From: Acholeplasmataceae bacterium
Lineage (GTDB): Bacteria; Bacillota_I; Bacilli_A; ML615J-28; CAG-313
DNA length: 59,625 bases
Assembly (NCBI GenBank): GCA_012838545.1
Contig: DUPC01000062.1
Location: 1-59,625 of the forward strand
Direction: 5' to 3'
Shown here: one piece after another, positions 25,423 to 34,578 of the stretch
How positions within the stretch are numbered: position 1 is the first letter of the stretch
Layout: every line of letters starts with the position of its first letter
Notes under the pieces: generated by a model
What the model saw: the letters and a program-made list of their open reading frames with translations, nothing else
Database searches by the model: none
Told to the model about the DNA's origin: nothing
Made by a program: the position numbers and the translations under genes

Positions 25423-25449
25423 AAAAGCCTAATTAAAGGCTTTTCTTTT
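25423..25449 (+). terminator. Terminator after darA
   Basis: AAAAGCCT (25423-25430) pairs with AGGCTTTT (25437-25444), six-base loop, then T-rich tail. Confidence 0.8.
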
Positions 25450-25499
25450 GGCGGTGAAAAAAACTTATGCAATGAAAAGAAAAAAAATCGCAAATATAG

Positions 25500-25555
25500 T
25501 ATAATATTGAATGATAACGCTTGCTTGCAATCAGTATTTTGTGTAAGCATATAAT
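25500..25555 (+). promoter_or_regulatory. Promoter region of the EF-G-like gene
   Basis: Two TATAAT hexamers occur, at 25500-25505 and 25550-25555. The nearer one has TTGCAA 19 bases upstream, a suboptimal spacing. The rest of 25381-25576 holds only the darA terminator and A/T-rich sequence. Confidence 0.35.
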
Positions 25556-25576
25556 ATAGTTTTATATGGAGGTTTT

Positions 25577-27637
25577 ATGAAAGAATATTTAGCAAAAGAA
25601 ATCAGAAATGTCGTCATCTTGGGACATATGGGTTCGGGAAAGACGAGTCTAGCGGAATCGTTTCTTTACGTCAGCAAAGCCATAACGAAAAAAGGCGAAG
25701 TGGAACGTAAAAATACCGTATCTGATTGGCTTCCCGAAGAACAATACCGTTTGACTACATTGTCAACATCACTAATTCCCCTTGAATGGAAAAACTATAA
25801 ACTCAATGTCCTTGACACACCGGGATCGGAAGAATTTGTCGGGGAACATGAAAATGTTTTGCATGTGGTAAATTCTGCCGTTATTTTGCTTGACGCCACC
25901 AAAGGTGTGGAAGTCGGTACAGAACGTGTTTGGAACGAAGCAAGCAAACGCAATTTGCCTACCATCCTTTTTGTCAATAAAATGGATAAAGAAAATGTTA
26001 AAGTCGACCGCATATTAGAAAGTATTAAAAACACTTTTGGTCAAAAAGCGATTCCGCTCTGTTGGCCGCTTGGCGGGGAAAACAACTTCCAAGGTTTCTT
26101 TAACATAATCAATAAAAAAGAATACCGTATCAGCGGCGATACCACGGTTGAAGGCGATTTATCTGGCGAAGCTTTAGATAAATACGATGAATTATATGAA
26201 AAAGTGGTAGAAGCGGTAGCCGAAACCAGCGAAGAACTATTGGAAAAATTCTTCGGTGGCGAAGAATTAACTCAAGAAGAATTAAATGAAGGCTTAAGAA
26301 CAGGGGTTCTAAGCGGGGATATTATTCCTATCGTTTTCGGTTCGGCGGTTAAAAATGTCGGTGTTCATGAATTGTTAAACATGATGAACACCTTCTTACC
26401 AAGTCCGCTTGACGGCGCGCCAAAAACCGGAATTAATCCCAAAACCGGCGATAAGGTTACTCGCCTTCCTGACGAAAATGCGCCATTCTCCGGTTATGTC
26501 TTCAAAACGATTATTGACCCATTCTTAGGAACGATGAATCTTTTCTATGTGGCCAGCGGAAACACCAAAGGTTTATCCGATGCTTATTGGGCCAATAAAG
26601 ACCAAGTGATTAAAATCGGTCAATTTGTTACCTTAATGGGTAAAACTCAAATTTCGGTTGATGTATTGCATGCAGGAGACATCGGTGTTGCTTTAAAAAT
26701 GGATTTAGAAACCGGCAGCACTTTCTGCGACCGTAAAGACCAAGTGTTGTTTGATGAAGTGGCGATTCCGACTCCGATTATTTATGTTGCGATTGGCGCC
26801 AAAACAAAACAAGACGAAGACAAAATTTCCAATGCTTTGCAACGTTTAAACATTGAGGATCCATCGTTTGAAATCAAACGTAATCCTGAAACCAGTCAAT
26901 TATTGATTGGCGGTCAAGGTATGACCCATATCGGTTATATTCTCGATAAGATGAAGAACATGTATAGAGTCGATGTCGATATCATGGAACCGAAAATTGT
27001 TTATCGTGAAACCATCCGTAAAGTCGGTTCTGCTCAAGGACGTCATAAGAAACAATCAGGCGGTGCCGGACAATTTGGTGATGTTTGGATTCGTTTTGAA
27101 CCAATCCCTGAAGGTTTTGAATTTGCATCCGAAGTTGTCGGCGGTGCAGTTCCTAAGAACTTCTTCCCAGCCGTAGAAAAAGGTTTAATCGAAACTTTGG
27201 AACACGGACCGCTTGCCGGATTCCCGGTTATCGGTGTTAGAGCCGTTCTTTATGACGGATCTTACCACCCAGTTGACTCCAATGAAATTTCGTTTAAGCT
27301 TGCAGCATCCTTGGCTTTTAAGGAAGCATGCAAAACGATACGTCCAACTATTCTTGAACCAATCATGGAAGTAGAAGTTACTGTAAAAGATGATTATGTA
27401 GGCGATATTATGGGCGATATGAACAAACGCCGCGGCCAAGTACTTGGTATTGAACCAAGACCGGGAGGAAGACAAGTTGTCTTTGCCCAAGTTCCAGAAG
27501 CTGAAATCATCAAGTACGCAACCGACCTAAAAGCAATGACGCAAGGCAGCGGACACTTTACCAGAAAATTTGTCCGTTATGAAGAAGTCCCTGAACAACT
27601 AATCGCCAAGATTGTGGAAGAATACAAGAAACAATAA
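25577..27637 (+). CDS. Elongation factor G-like translational GTPase (EF-G2 type)
   Basis: A 686-residue GTPase with the EF-G domain order: G domain (1 to about 275), domain II, then III, IV and V. G1 is GHMGSGKTS (16-24), G4 is NKMD (near 134). G3 reads DTPGSEEF (80-87), with Ser84 where canonical EF-G and EF-Tu have the His needed for fast GTP hydrolysis. Domain IV has RKVGSAQGRHKKQSGGAGQF and domain V ends with ATDLKAMTQGSGHFT. These marks place it in the EF-G-like group found beside the main EF-G in many Firmicutes, rather than the housekeeping fusA. It is a single gene with TGGAGG at the start. Likely acts on ribosomes under special conditions. Confidence 0.88.
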   Translation: MKEYLAKEIRNVVILGHMGSGKTSLAESFLYVSKAITKKGEVERKNTVSDWLPEEQYRLTTLSTSLIPLEWKNYKLNVLDTPGSEEFVGEHENVLHVVNSAVILLDATKGVEVGTERVWNEASKRNLPTILFVNKMDKENVKVDRILESIKNTFGQKAIPLCWPLGGENNFQGFFNIINKKEYRISGDTTVEGDLSGEALDKYDELYEKVVEAVAETSEELLEKFFGGEELTQEELNEGLRTGVLSGDIIPIVFGSAVKNVGVHELLNMMNTFLPSPLDGAPKTGINPKTGDKVTRLPDENAPFSGYVFKTIIDPFLGTMNLFYVASGNTKGLSDAYWANKDQVIKIGQFVTLMGKTQISVDVLHAGDIGVALKMDLETGSTFCDRKDQVLFDEVAIPTPIIYVAIGAKTKQDEDKISNALQRLNIEDPSFEIKRNPETSQLLIGGQGMTHIGYILDKMKNMYRVDVDIMEPKIVYRETIRKVGSAQGRHKKQSGGAGQFGDVWIRFEPIPEGFEFASEVVGGAVPKNFFPAVEKGLIETLEHGPLAGFPVIGVRAVLYDGSYHPVDSNEISFKLAASLAFKEACKTIRPTILEPIMEVEVTVKDDYVGDIMGDMNKRRGQVLGIEPRPGGRQVVFAQVPEAEIIKYATDLKAMTQGSGHFTRKFVRYEEVPEQLIAKIVEEYKKQ

Positions 27638-27663
27638 AGCAAAATTTTTGAATAAATAAATTT

Positions 27664-27695
27664 AAAGGATTGATTTCCAGTCAATCCTTTTCATT
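27664..27695 (+). terminator. Terminator after EF-G-like gene
   Basis: AAAGGATTGA (27664-27673) pairs with TCAATCCTTT (27681-27690), then TTCATTTT. Confidence 0.8.
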
Positions 27696-27734
27696 TTAAG
27701 CTGATTAATCCCCGGGTAACTTTTCTTTCGGGAA

Positions 27735-27794
27735 TAAAAAACACCCCTTTTGGTCGGATTTTGTTCCTAGTTCCAAGGGTCCAACATTGGGGTG
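27735..27794 (-). terminator. Terminator after the Nudix gene
   Basis: On the minus strand CACCCC (27794-27789) pairs with GGGGTG (27747-27742), with inner TTGG/CCAA pairing across a long loop, followed by six T. Confidence 0.6.
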
Positions 27795-27800
27795 ATGGTT

Positions 27801-28334
27801 TTATCTGATATTAAATTGATAGAAATAGCGAAGAATGGCAATAGATGTTTTGGCATCCACCGGATCCAAATCGTAGATGAAGTCTATTGCTTCGCTAACC
27901 GGCAAGAGTTTGACTTTTAAGAATTCATCGCCATCCATTTCAAGGGGATTGTAGAATAATTCGGTTGCTAGGAAGAGGTGAATTACTTCATTGGAAAAAC
28001 CGGGGCTGGGGTAATATTTCCCCAAAAAGCGGAAGTTTTTCGCATCATAGCCCGTTTCTTCCCTTAATTCGCGCCTGGCGCATTGTTTGGGATTTTCACC
28101 TTCTTCCAAAATTCCCGCAGGAATTTCCAAAAGCGGTTTTTCGATGGCGGGGCGGTATTGTTCAATCAATAAGATTTCATTGTTATCATTGATGGCAAGT
28201 ACGCCTACCCCGCCTTGATGTTCGACAACCTCCCTCATGGCTATTTCCTGATTAGGCAAATAGATGTACTTTTTCTTTAGGGTCAGGATACGCCCCTTAT
28301 ATAGGGTGATACTGTAATAGGTTTTTTCTTTCAT
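27801..28334 (-). CDS. nudF: ADP-ribose pyrophosphatase-type Nudix hydrolase
   Basis: A 177-residue Nudix enzyme that probably splits ADP-ribose to AMP and ribose-5-phosphate. The Nudix box is complete from G74 to Y96 (GX5EX7REUXEEXGU), and the YRPAIEKPLLEIPAG lead-in plus YPSPGFSNEVIHLFLA after the box are typical of the NudF/ADP-ribose branch. It lies 12 bases downstream of the class I amidotransferase gene on the minus strand, so the two form an operon. Confidence 0.9.
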   Translation of the reverse strand: MKEKTYYSITLYKGRILTLKKKYIYLPNQEIAMREVVEHQGGVGVLAINDNNEILLIEQYRPAIEKPLLEIPAGILEEGENPKQCARRELREETGYDAKNFRFLGKYYPSPGFSNEVIHLFLATELFYNPLEMDGDEFLKVKLLPVSEAIDFIYDLDPVDAKTSIAILRYFYQFNIR

Positions 28335-28346
28335 AGCTTTTTAACC

Positions 28347-29018
28347 TCACTCCAACAACTGCTTAAAATAATCAAAAATAACTTTACTGCTTAAGGATTC
28401 GGGCATACGTTCGGGGTGCCATTGAAAAGCGATGATTGGTAAATGCTCGTGTTCAATTCCTTCGATAATGTTATCGTGGCGGAAAATAACTTTAAAATTT
28501 GGGGCGAGGTCTTTTATGGCTTGATGGTGAAAGGTATTGATTGTGAATTCGCTTGGAAGCTGACTGGTTAGTTTGGTTAAAGCTTCTCGCTTTACGGGAT
28601 GCTTTTTGTCTTGATGGGGGTGGGATAGTTTAGCGGTTTCAATGTCCTGATAAAGGCTGCCTCCCATAAAGACATTAATGGATTGCAAACCTCTGCAAAT
28701 CCCTAAAACCGGTTTTTGGGCCTTTATCGCATAATTAATAACCAATTCATCAATTTTGTCTAAACGTTCGTCAATTCCTTTCGATAAACCCGCATTTTCT
28801 TCCTTATAATGCTTGGGGTCTAAGTCATTCCCGCCGATTACCAAAAAACCATCGCAAAAGATTAAAATTTTGGTTAGTTCGACATCATTAAAAGGAAGAA
28901 TAAGAGGAACCATCTTCCGTTCGGTTAAGGCTTTTAGGTATAAAGTGTTAACTTGAAGAATTTCTTTGTTATCGTCTTTTTGTAATCGTGGGGTAACCCC
29001 GATAATTTTCTGATCCAT
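28347..29018 (-). CDS. Gamma-glutamyl-gamma-aminobutyrate hydrolase-like (peptidase C26)
   Basis: A 223-residue class I glutamine-amidotransferase-like hydrolase. The nucleophile is C108 in GICRGLQ, with H201 and E203 in FQWHPE completing the triad, and GGNDLDP forms the oxyanion region. This resembles PuuD-type enzymes that remove gamma-glutamyl groups from GABA or related amines, but no putrescine pathway genes are here, so the substrate stays open. The ATG at 29018 is chosen because GGTGA stands eight bases upstream; a GTG at 29030 overlaps that site. It heads a two-gene operon with the Nudix gene. Confidence 0.87.
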   Translation of the reverse strand: MDQKIIGVTPRLQKDDNKEILQVNTLYLKALTERKMVPLILPFNDVELTKILIFCDGFLVIGGNDLDPKHYKEENAGLSKGIDERLDKIDELVINYAIKAQKPVLGICRGLQSINVFMGGSLYQDIETAKLSHPHQDKKHPVKREALTKLTSQLPSEFTINTFHHQAIKDLAPNFKVIFRHDNIIEGIEHEHLPIIAFQWHPERMPESLSSKVIFDYFKQLLE

Positions 29019-29176
29019 TGTGCAAGTCACCGTTTCTTTCTTTTTAAATCTTTACTCTTTTAGGTAATTTTACCATATATTTATGCGAAAGAAAGGTAAA
29101 ATGCGAAAAAATCCCCGCTATTTTCGCCATCATTGTACAAGATTTGCTTATTGTCATATTATATAATGGTGATAAA

Positions 29177-29968
29177 GTGATAGTTTTCAAGTACCATGGT
29201 TGTGGTAATAGTTTTTTGATTATCAACAAAGAAAAGGATATTGATTATCCCTGGCTTTCCAAGCGCCTTTGCAATGTAATTGACGGGATAGGTAGCGATG
29301 GACTGATTGTGGCGGGAATTAACCCTCTTTCGATGCGAATCTTCAATAAGGATGGAAGCGAGGCCTCCATGTGTGGAAATGGTATTAGATGCTTTGTCCA
29401 TTATCTGTTAGACCAGGGTTTAATCGAAGAGGATTTTTTAAAAATTTATACTTTGGCGGGAGAAATTGAGGTAAAGGTAATTTCCCCAAATCCTTTCATT
29501 TGCGATGTCAATTTGGGTAAACCCAAATTTAGAATAGAAAACGAACCAACAACTGTTTCAACAGAGGATAAACCATTTGATTTGTATTCTATTTGGTTAG
29601 GAACCGAACATGGAGTAGTGTTTGTGGATAGTTTTGCCTTATTGGAAGAAAAAAACCTAGGAAGCATAATAGCCCAAGCAACCCCTTTCGAAACAGGTAC
29701 CAATGTAAATTTTCTGCTTTTTTTAAATTCCGAAAATGCCCTCGTGAAAACCTATGAACGGGGTGTAGGCTGGACACCAAGCTGCGGAACCGGTGCGGGA
29801 GCTTGCTTTGCTATCGCCCAAAAATTCGCTAAATGTCAACAATTTCTGCGCATCCTTTATCCTTACGGAATTTTGACGTATTATGTCGATAGTTCCGATT
29901 CGATTCATTTGGTTGGACCATCGCAAAAAGTGGCAAAAATATTCCTGGAAAAAAGGATAGAAAAATAA
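29177..29968 (+). CDS. dapF: Diaminopimelate epimerase
   Basis: A 263-residue enzyme that converts LL- to meso-diaminopimelate for peptidoglycan and lysine. The two catalytic cysteines are in MCGNGIRC (C66) and PSCGTGAGACF (C203). The GTG at 29177 makes the protein start MIVFKYHGCGNSF, which lines up with the family N-terminus; the upstream TTG at 29144 would add unmatched residues. A TATAAT at 29162-29167 lies only ten bases before this GTG, so the transcript may be nearly leaderless unless another promoter is used. lysA, the next step, is at 56 kb, not linked. Confidence 0.92.
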   Translation: MIVFKYHGCGNSFLIINKEKDIDYPWLSKRLCNVIDGIGSDGLIVAGINPLSMRIFNKDGSEASMCGNGIRCFVHYLLDQGLIEEDFLKIYTLAGEIEVKVISPNPFICDVNLGKPKFRIENEPTTVSTEDKPFDLYSIWLGTEHGVVFVDSFALLEEKNLGSIIAQATPFETGTNVNFLLFLNSENALVKTYERGVGWTPSCGTGAGACFAIAQKFAKCQQFLRILYPYGILTYYVDSSDSIHLVGPSQKVAKIFLEKRIEK

Positions 29969-30022
29969 AGAAAAAACCATTAAAAAGGGTCGCAATATTC
30001 CCTTATTGTAAAAAAACGGACA

Positions 30023-30054
30023 GGTAAGTTTAACAAAAATTTACCCCTTTTTTT
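30023..30054 (+). terminator. Terminator after dapF
   Basis: GGTAAGTTT (30023-30031) pairs with AAATTTACC (30037-30045), one G-U pair, followed by CC and seven T. Confidence 0.8.
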
Positions 30055-30079
30055 ATGCAAAAGTTCTTTTGAAAATCAT

Positions 30080-30108
30080 TTGCATAAAGTTCGAATAAAT
30101 GTTATAAT
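30080..30108 (+). promoter_or_regulatory. Promoter of the P-type ATPase gene
   Basis: TTGCAT (30080-30085), 17-base spacer, TATAAT (30103-30108). Confidence 0.8.
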
Positions 30109-30162
30109 GAATAGAGTAATCTAAAAAGGATTTCTTTTTTTCTTGAGAAAGTGTGGGTGACT

Positions 30163-32904
30163 ATGAAGAAAAAACGCAGAAGAGACGAACTTAAACCAGA
30201 AATTGAACGTTATCATCCTAATTATTTAGTCGGATTAACGCCAGAACAAGTAGAAGAACGCCAGAAGCAGGGTAAAGTAAATGTTAGCCCCAAAGGAAGT
30301 TCCAAGACGGTTCTCAGCATCATTCTCAAAAATCTTTTTACCTTTTTTAATGCGATGTATGCTGCAATCTTTATTTTATTGTTGATTGCGGAAGCGACCG
30401 TTATGAATTTTACTTTTATTGGTTTGGTCGTTGTCAATACTTCGATTGGAATTTTGCAAGAAATTCGTTCCAAACGCAAGATAGACCAATTGTCGCTTTT
30501 ATCGGCACCAACCGCTACCGTTGTTCGCAATGAAGGAAAACAGGAGATTCGCATTGAAGAAGTAGTCCTTGACGATATTGTTTATTTATCAACTGGTAAG
30601 CAAATCATTACCGATGCCATTTTAGTCCATGGCGAAGTGGAAGTCAACGAATCGCAATTGACTGGTGAAGCCATCCCGATTCGGAAAATACAAGGCGATA
30701 CCCTTTACTCCGGAAGTTATGTTGTTTCGGGTAATTGTTATGCGAAAGTAGAACGGGTTGGGGAAGACAACAAAATCGAACAATATGCGAGCCAAGCCCG
30801 CAAGCACGTCAAACCCCGTTCGGAAATTCTTCGCTCTTTGGGGTATTTATTAAGGTTTGTCAGTATTATCATTATTCCTTGTGCTTTAATTCTGTTTGCC
30901 AAAGCGGAAGGAATCAACCTAAGAGATATCGGATCAATAATCCCCAGCCTAAGGGTTAGCACAACTTATAAAACCAGCATTGTTACCACCTCGGCAGCTT
31001 TAATCGGAATGATTCCGGCCGGACTCTTTTTGTTAACTACGGTCGCTTTGGCTGTTGGGGTTATGCGACTCGCTCGCCAACAAACTTTGGTTCAGGAACT
31101 TTATTGCATCGAAACATTGGCGCGGGTTGATGTCTTATGTTTGGATAAAACAGGAACAATTACCGATGGTACGATGACCGTAACCAGATACATCGAATAC
31201 AATCGACGCAGTGAATATAATGTGGAAGATATCATCAGTTCGATGAATACCGCCCTTCAGGAAACCAATTCGACATCCAAAGCTTTGGAAACCTATTTCG
31301 GTTTTGGCAAGAAGATGACGCCGGTAGAAATCTTTCCGTTTTCTTCCGATACCAAATTCAGTGCGGTAACCTTTGAAAAAGAAGGAACCTTTATTTTAGG
31401 GGCTCCGGAATTTGTTTTGAAAAACAACTACGATCGGGTAGCCGACGATGTTAATGAATTTGCCAATCAAGGTTTACGGGTGTTGGCACTTGCCCACAGT
31501 CAATTGCCGCTTAAAAACGGTATAATCCAAAGAGTGCCGCGAATTGTCGCTTTGATTCTCATCGAAGACCAAATCCGCCGCGAAGCCTATGACACGATTA
31601 AATACTTCAAAGATAACGGCGTGCAAGTGAAAGTCATTTCCGGGGATAATCCGGTTACCGTTTCGGAAGTAGCCAAGCGCGTGGGAATCGAGAATGCGGA
31701 AGACTATATTAGTTTGGATGGGTTAACCGATGAAGAAATTGCCCAAGTGGCAAACGGCTATACGGTTTTTGGCCGGGTTAAACCGGAACAAAAGAAAATT
31801 ATTGTCCAAGCTTTAAAAGCCAATAAACATACGGTTGCGATGACCGGCGACGGCGTAAACGATATTTTGGCTTTAAAAGAAGCGGATTGCAGTATCGCCA
31901 TGGCTTCGGGTAGCGATGCGGTGCGCAATGTTGCACAATTAGTGCTCTTAGATTCCAATTTCTCATCGATGCCCCAAGTCGTAAGCGAAGGTCGGCGGGT
32001 AATCAACAATATTCAACGCACGGCGATGCTTTATTTGGTTAAAACGCTCTTTACGTTCTTTATGGCCATTCTTACCATCAGCAATTTCTTTAAGTTCTTT
32101 TCGCCGAGCGGAAACGGGGGATATCCTTTAGAAAGCAGTCAAATGTTGATGATTGAATTTTTCGTGATTGGCATTCCGACTTTCTTTTTGGCTCTCCAAC
32201 CGAATAAAAATATTGTGCGGGGTAGGTTCTTGTTTAATGTCATCAGAAGCGCTCTGCCAAGTTCTTTGACCATTGCCATTGAAGTAGCACTGGCTTATGT
32301 ATTTGCCAAAATGTTCGGTTTTTCCGATATGCAGGTTGTCACCATTGTGGTTATAACCGCCACCGCCACCTACCTCATGATTCTCTTTGTCGCCTGCAAA
32401 CCGTTTACGGTCAAGAAAGTGATGCTCTTTTCCTTCATGGCCGTCAGCTGTTTGACGATTATCGTATGTTCTTCCATGGATATCAAGATTGGTAATTTCG
32501 GTTTCCAAGAACAATTTAAATTGGTTCCTTTATACGAAACGGTGTATCGACCGCTCGAGAACCCCCATATCGTGGAAGAGGATAACGGGGATTTGCTTTG
32601 GTATGTCGGCGATATCAATACCGGTATTGCTTCGATAAATGAAAACCCGTTTGATGAAAATGACCGGGAAATCCCGGATTATTATCTTAATGAAGATGCT
32701 TATTGGGTTATTGAGGGTCAACAGACAACCATCAAAGCCAAAGTGGAACACAAGGTCTCCGCAAACGGTCTCCTTTTATCCATTTGCTTAACCTTATCTT
32801 CATCGATCATTATTTATATAGCGAACTATTTGGTTGATTGGTTCATGAAGCGTCCGCTTGATAAAATCAAAGAGTTAAGCCAACAAGCCAACCATTTACG
32901 TTAA
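30163..32904 (+). CDS. P-type cation-transporting ATPase (CtpE-like)
   Basis: A 913-residue ion pump. The phosphorylated Asp is D328 in LCLDKTGT, and TGDGVNDILALKEAD is the hinge motif. The actuator loop reads LTGEA (T167 to A170), whereas most P-type ATPases have TGES. Membrane pattern is two pairs of helices before and six after the cytoplasmic domains. The overall family is nearest the HAD-IC P2-like pumps such as CtpE; the ion (Ca2+, K+ or Mg2+) is not settled by motif. Between the last two helices lies an unusual outer loop of about 97 residues (about 771-868), rich in acidic and aromatic residues. ATG 30163 is taken as start; GTG 30151 is possible. Single-gene unit with own promoter and terminator. 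Confidence 0.88.
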   Translation: MKKKRRRDELKPEIERYHPNYLVGLTPEQVEERQKQGKVNVSPKGSSKTVLSIILKNLFTFFNAMYAAIFILLLIAEATVMNFTFIGLVVVNTSIGILQEIRSKRKIDQLSLLSAPTATVVRNEGKQEIRIEEVVLDDIVYLSTGKQIITDAILVHGEVEVNESQLTGEAIPIRKIQGDTLYSGSYVVSGNCYAKVERVGEDNKIEQYASQARKHVKPRSEILRSLGYLLRFVSIIIIPCALILFAKAEGINLRDIGSIIPSLRVSTTYKTSIVTTSAALIGMIPAGLFLLTTVALAVGVMRLARQQTLVQELYCIETLARVDVLCLDKTGTITDGTMTVTRYIEYNRRSEYNVEDIISSMNTALQETNSTSKALETYFGFGKKMTPVEIFPFSSDTKFSAVTFEKEGTFILGAPEFVLKNNYDRVADDVNEFANQGLRVLALAHSQLPLKNGIIQRVPRIVALILIEDQIRREAYDTIKYFKDNGVQVKVISGDNPVTVSEVAKRVGIENAEDYISLDGLTDEEIAQVANGYTVFGRVKPEQKKIIVQALKANKHTVAMTGDGVNDILALKEADCSIAMASGSDAVRNVAQLVLLDSNFSSMPQVVSEGRRVINNIQRTAMLYLVKTLFTFFMAILTISNFFKFFSPSGNGGYPLESSQMLMIEFFVIGIPTFFLALQPNKNIVRGRFLFNVIRSALPSSLTIAIEVALAYVFAKMFGFSDMQVVTIVVITATATYLMILFVACKPFTVKKVMLFSFMAVSCLTIIVCSSMDIKIGNFGFQEQFKLVPLYETVYRPLENPHIVEEDNGDLLWYVGDINTGIASINENPFDENDREIPDYYLNEDAYWVIEGQQTTIKAKVEHKVSANGLLLSICLTLSSSIIIYIANYLVDWFMKRPLDKIKELSQQANHLR

Positions 32905-32920
32905 CAAAAATCAAAAAAAA

Positions 32921-32962
32921 ACACGTTAAGAGCTCAAAGACTTTTAGCGTGTTATTTTTTTT
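32921..32962 (+). terminator. Terminator after the P-type ATPase gene
   Basis: ACACGTTAAGAG (32921-32932) pairs with CTTTTAGCGTGT (32941-32952) in a 12-base-pair stem with two G-U pairs, then TTATTTTTTTT. Confidence 0.88.
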
Positions 32963-33024
32963 GTTAATGTACCTTTTAAATACACAATTTTCATTTTAGT
33001 TAATAGAATAAAGTAAGACTGATT

Positions 33025-33786
33025 GTGAAAAAAGGATTGATTTACTTGGAGACCGTGTTGGCTTTAAAAAATGTATGCAAAAGTTTTTATACCGAATTAG
33101 GAGAATTGAGGGTACTTAACAACATTTCCTTTGAAGTCAAAAAAGGCGAAATCGTTGCTTTGATTGGCCCAAGCGGCAGTGGTAAAACCACGCTTTTGAA
33201 CATTTTAGCCAAAATTATTAAACCCACTTCGGGTGAAGTTTATTTGGATGGGGAAATCGGCTATATGTTTCAACGCGATCATTTATTGGAGTGGCGAACC
33301 ATTTGGAAAAACTTGCTGATCGGACTGGAGATTACGGGACAAAACGATGAATTGCATCAGGAACAGATTAAAGAAATGCTGCATAAGTACGGCTTAGACG
33401 GTTTTACCCGTAATTTCCCCCATGAGTTATCGGGGGGAATGCGTCAAAGGATTGCCTTGATTCGTACTTTATCAATCGAACCGAGTATTCTCCTGTTGGA
33501 TGAACCATTCTCTTCTTTGGACTATCAAACGCGTTTAATGGTTAGCGATGATGTTTACCACATGATTAAAACCGAAAAACTCACCGCTATTTTAGTCACC
33601 CATGATATTTCAGAAGCCATTTCGATGGCCGATCGAATTGTCGTTTTAAGCGAACGGCCGGCGGAAATCATCAACATTCATGACATAAAATTAACTATCA
33701 ATGGCTTGAAAACTCCGTTAAAAGCGCGTACTGCCGATGAGTTTCGTCAATATTTCGATCAAATATGGAAGGAGCTCCACAAATGA
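33025..33786 (+). CDS. ABC importer ATPase, SsuB/TauB/ThiZ type
   Basis: A 253-residue ATPase of a nitrate/sulfonate/thiamine-precursor type importer. Walker A GPSGSGKTT, signature LSGGMRQRIALIRTL, Walker B LLLDEPFSSLD and the switch His in LVTHDISEA are intact; a Q-loop GYMFQRDHLLEWRT with the LLEWRT wording is typical of SsuB-like members. The start is uncertain: GTG 33025 gives the longest form, TTG 33046 follows AAAGGA, and GTG 33055 or TTG 33058 follow GGAG. Its stop overlaps the permease start (ATGA). No TPP or other riboswitch was seen in the leader. Confidence 0.88.
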   Translation: MKKGLIYLETVLALKNVCKSFYTELGELRVLNNISFEVKKGEIVALIGPSGSGKTTLLNILAKIIKPTSGEVYLDGEIGYMFQRDHLLEWRTIWKNLLIGLEITGQNDELHQEQIKEMLHKYGLDGFTRNFPHELSGGMRQRIALIRTLSIEPSILLLDEPFSSLDYQTRLMVSDDVYHMIKTEKLTAILVTHDISEAISMADRIVVLSERPAEIINIHDIKLTINGLKTPLKARTADEFRQYFDQIWKELHK

Positions 33787-34577
33787 TTGAACCAAAGGAA
33801 AATCCCTACTTAATCAATTTGCGCAAAGAAAAGCGCAAAATCCTCGCCATTCAATTAGTGTTGCTTGTTTCCCTCCTTTTAGCATGGGAATTAAGCGCCA
33901 AGTACGGCCTTATCAATTCCTTTTTGTTCAGTCGACCATCACGGATTTACCAAATCTTTGTGCAATATCTGTTGCACGGCAAATTAATGACCCATATCGG
34001 GGTTTCGGTTTTGGAGACCGTTTTAGGTTTAGTGCTCGGAACCGCTCTGGGATTAATAATTGCGATTATCCTGTGGTGGAATGCTACAATCGCTAAGATA
34101 TTGGACCCTTTTTTGGTTGTCTTAAATGCTTTGCCCAAAACCGCTTTAGCACCCATTTTAATTATATGGGCAGGTACCGGAATCAAAGGCATTACCGTCG
34201 TTGCCATGTCAATCTCGCTTGTACTAACTATCCTTTCGGCTTATAACTATTTTCAACAAATAGAAGAAGACAAAATTAAAATGTTGAAAAGTTTCAAAGC
34301 CACCAAATGGCAAATCCTTACCAAGTTGATCTTGCCGAGCAATTTTCCCAATCTTATCACTATTATCAAAATCAATATCGGTATGAGTTGGGTAGGGGTT
34401 ATCGTCGGAGAATTCATCGTTTCGCGTTATGGCATCGGTTATTTAATCGTCTACGGTTCCCAAGTCTTTTTAATGGATTTGGTGATGATGGGGGTCATTG
34501 TTTTAGCGTTTATAGCTTTTTTCATGTATGCCGGGGTTGCGGCAGTGGAGAACAAATTTAAATCAAAAAGGGGATAA
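33783..34577 (+). CDS. ABC importer permease, SsuC/TauC/ThiX type
   Basis: A 264-residue permease with about six helices. The EAA-like cytoplasmic loop is present (KMLKSFKATKWQILTKLILP), and NALPKTALAPILIIWAGTG is characteristic of the SsuC/TauC branch. It overlaps the ATPase gene by four bases and is followed one base later by the substrate-binding lipoprotein gene, giving a complete three-part importer. Confidence 0.9.
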   Translation: MIEPKENPYLINLRKEKRKILAIQLVLLVSLLLAWELSAKYGLINSFLFSRPSRIYQIFVQYLLHGKLMTHIGVSVLETVLGLVLGTALGLIIAIILWWNATIAKILDPFLVVLNALPKTALAPILIIWAGTGIKGITVVAMSISLVLTILSAYNYFQQIEEDKIKMLKSFKATKWQILTKLILPSNFPNLITIIKINIGMSWVGVIVGEFIVSRYGIGYLIVYGSQVFLMDLVMMGVIVLAFIAFFMYAGVAAVENKFKSKRG

Positions 34578-34578
34578 G

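Noticed and set aside
29969-30022. AAGGG/CCCTT hairpin just after dapF
   Set aside because: Weak stem without a T run; the terminator at 30023-30054 is much better.
32963-33024. TPP riboswitch before the ABC importer
   Set aside because: Only 62 bases are available and no CUGAGA-type core is present, so a thiamine link for this importer is not supported.
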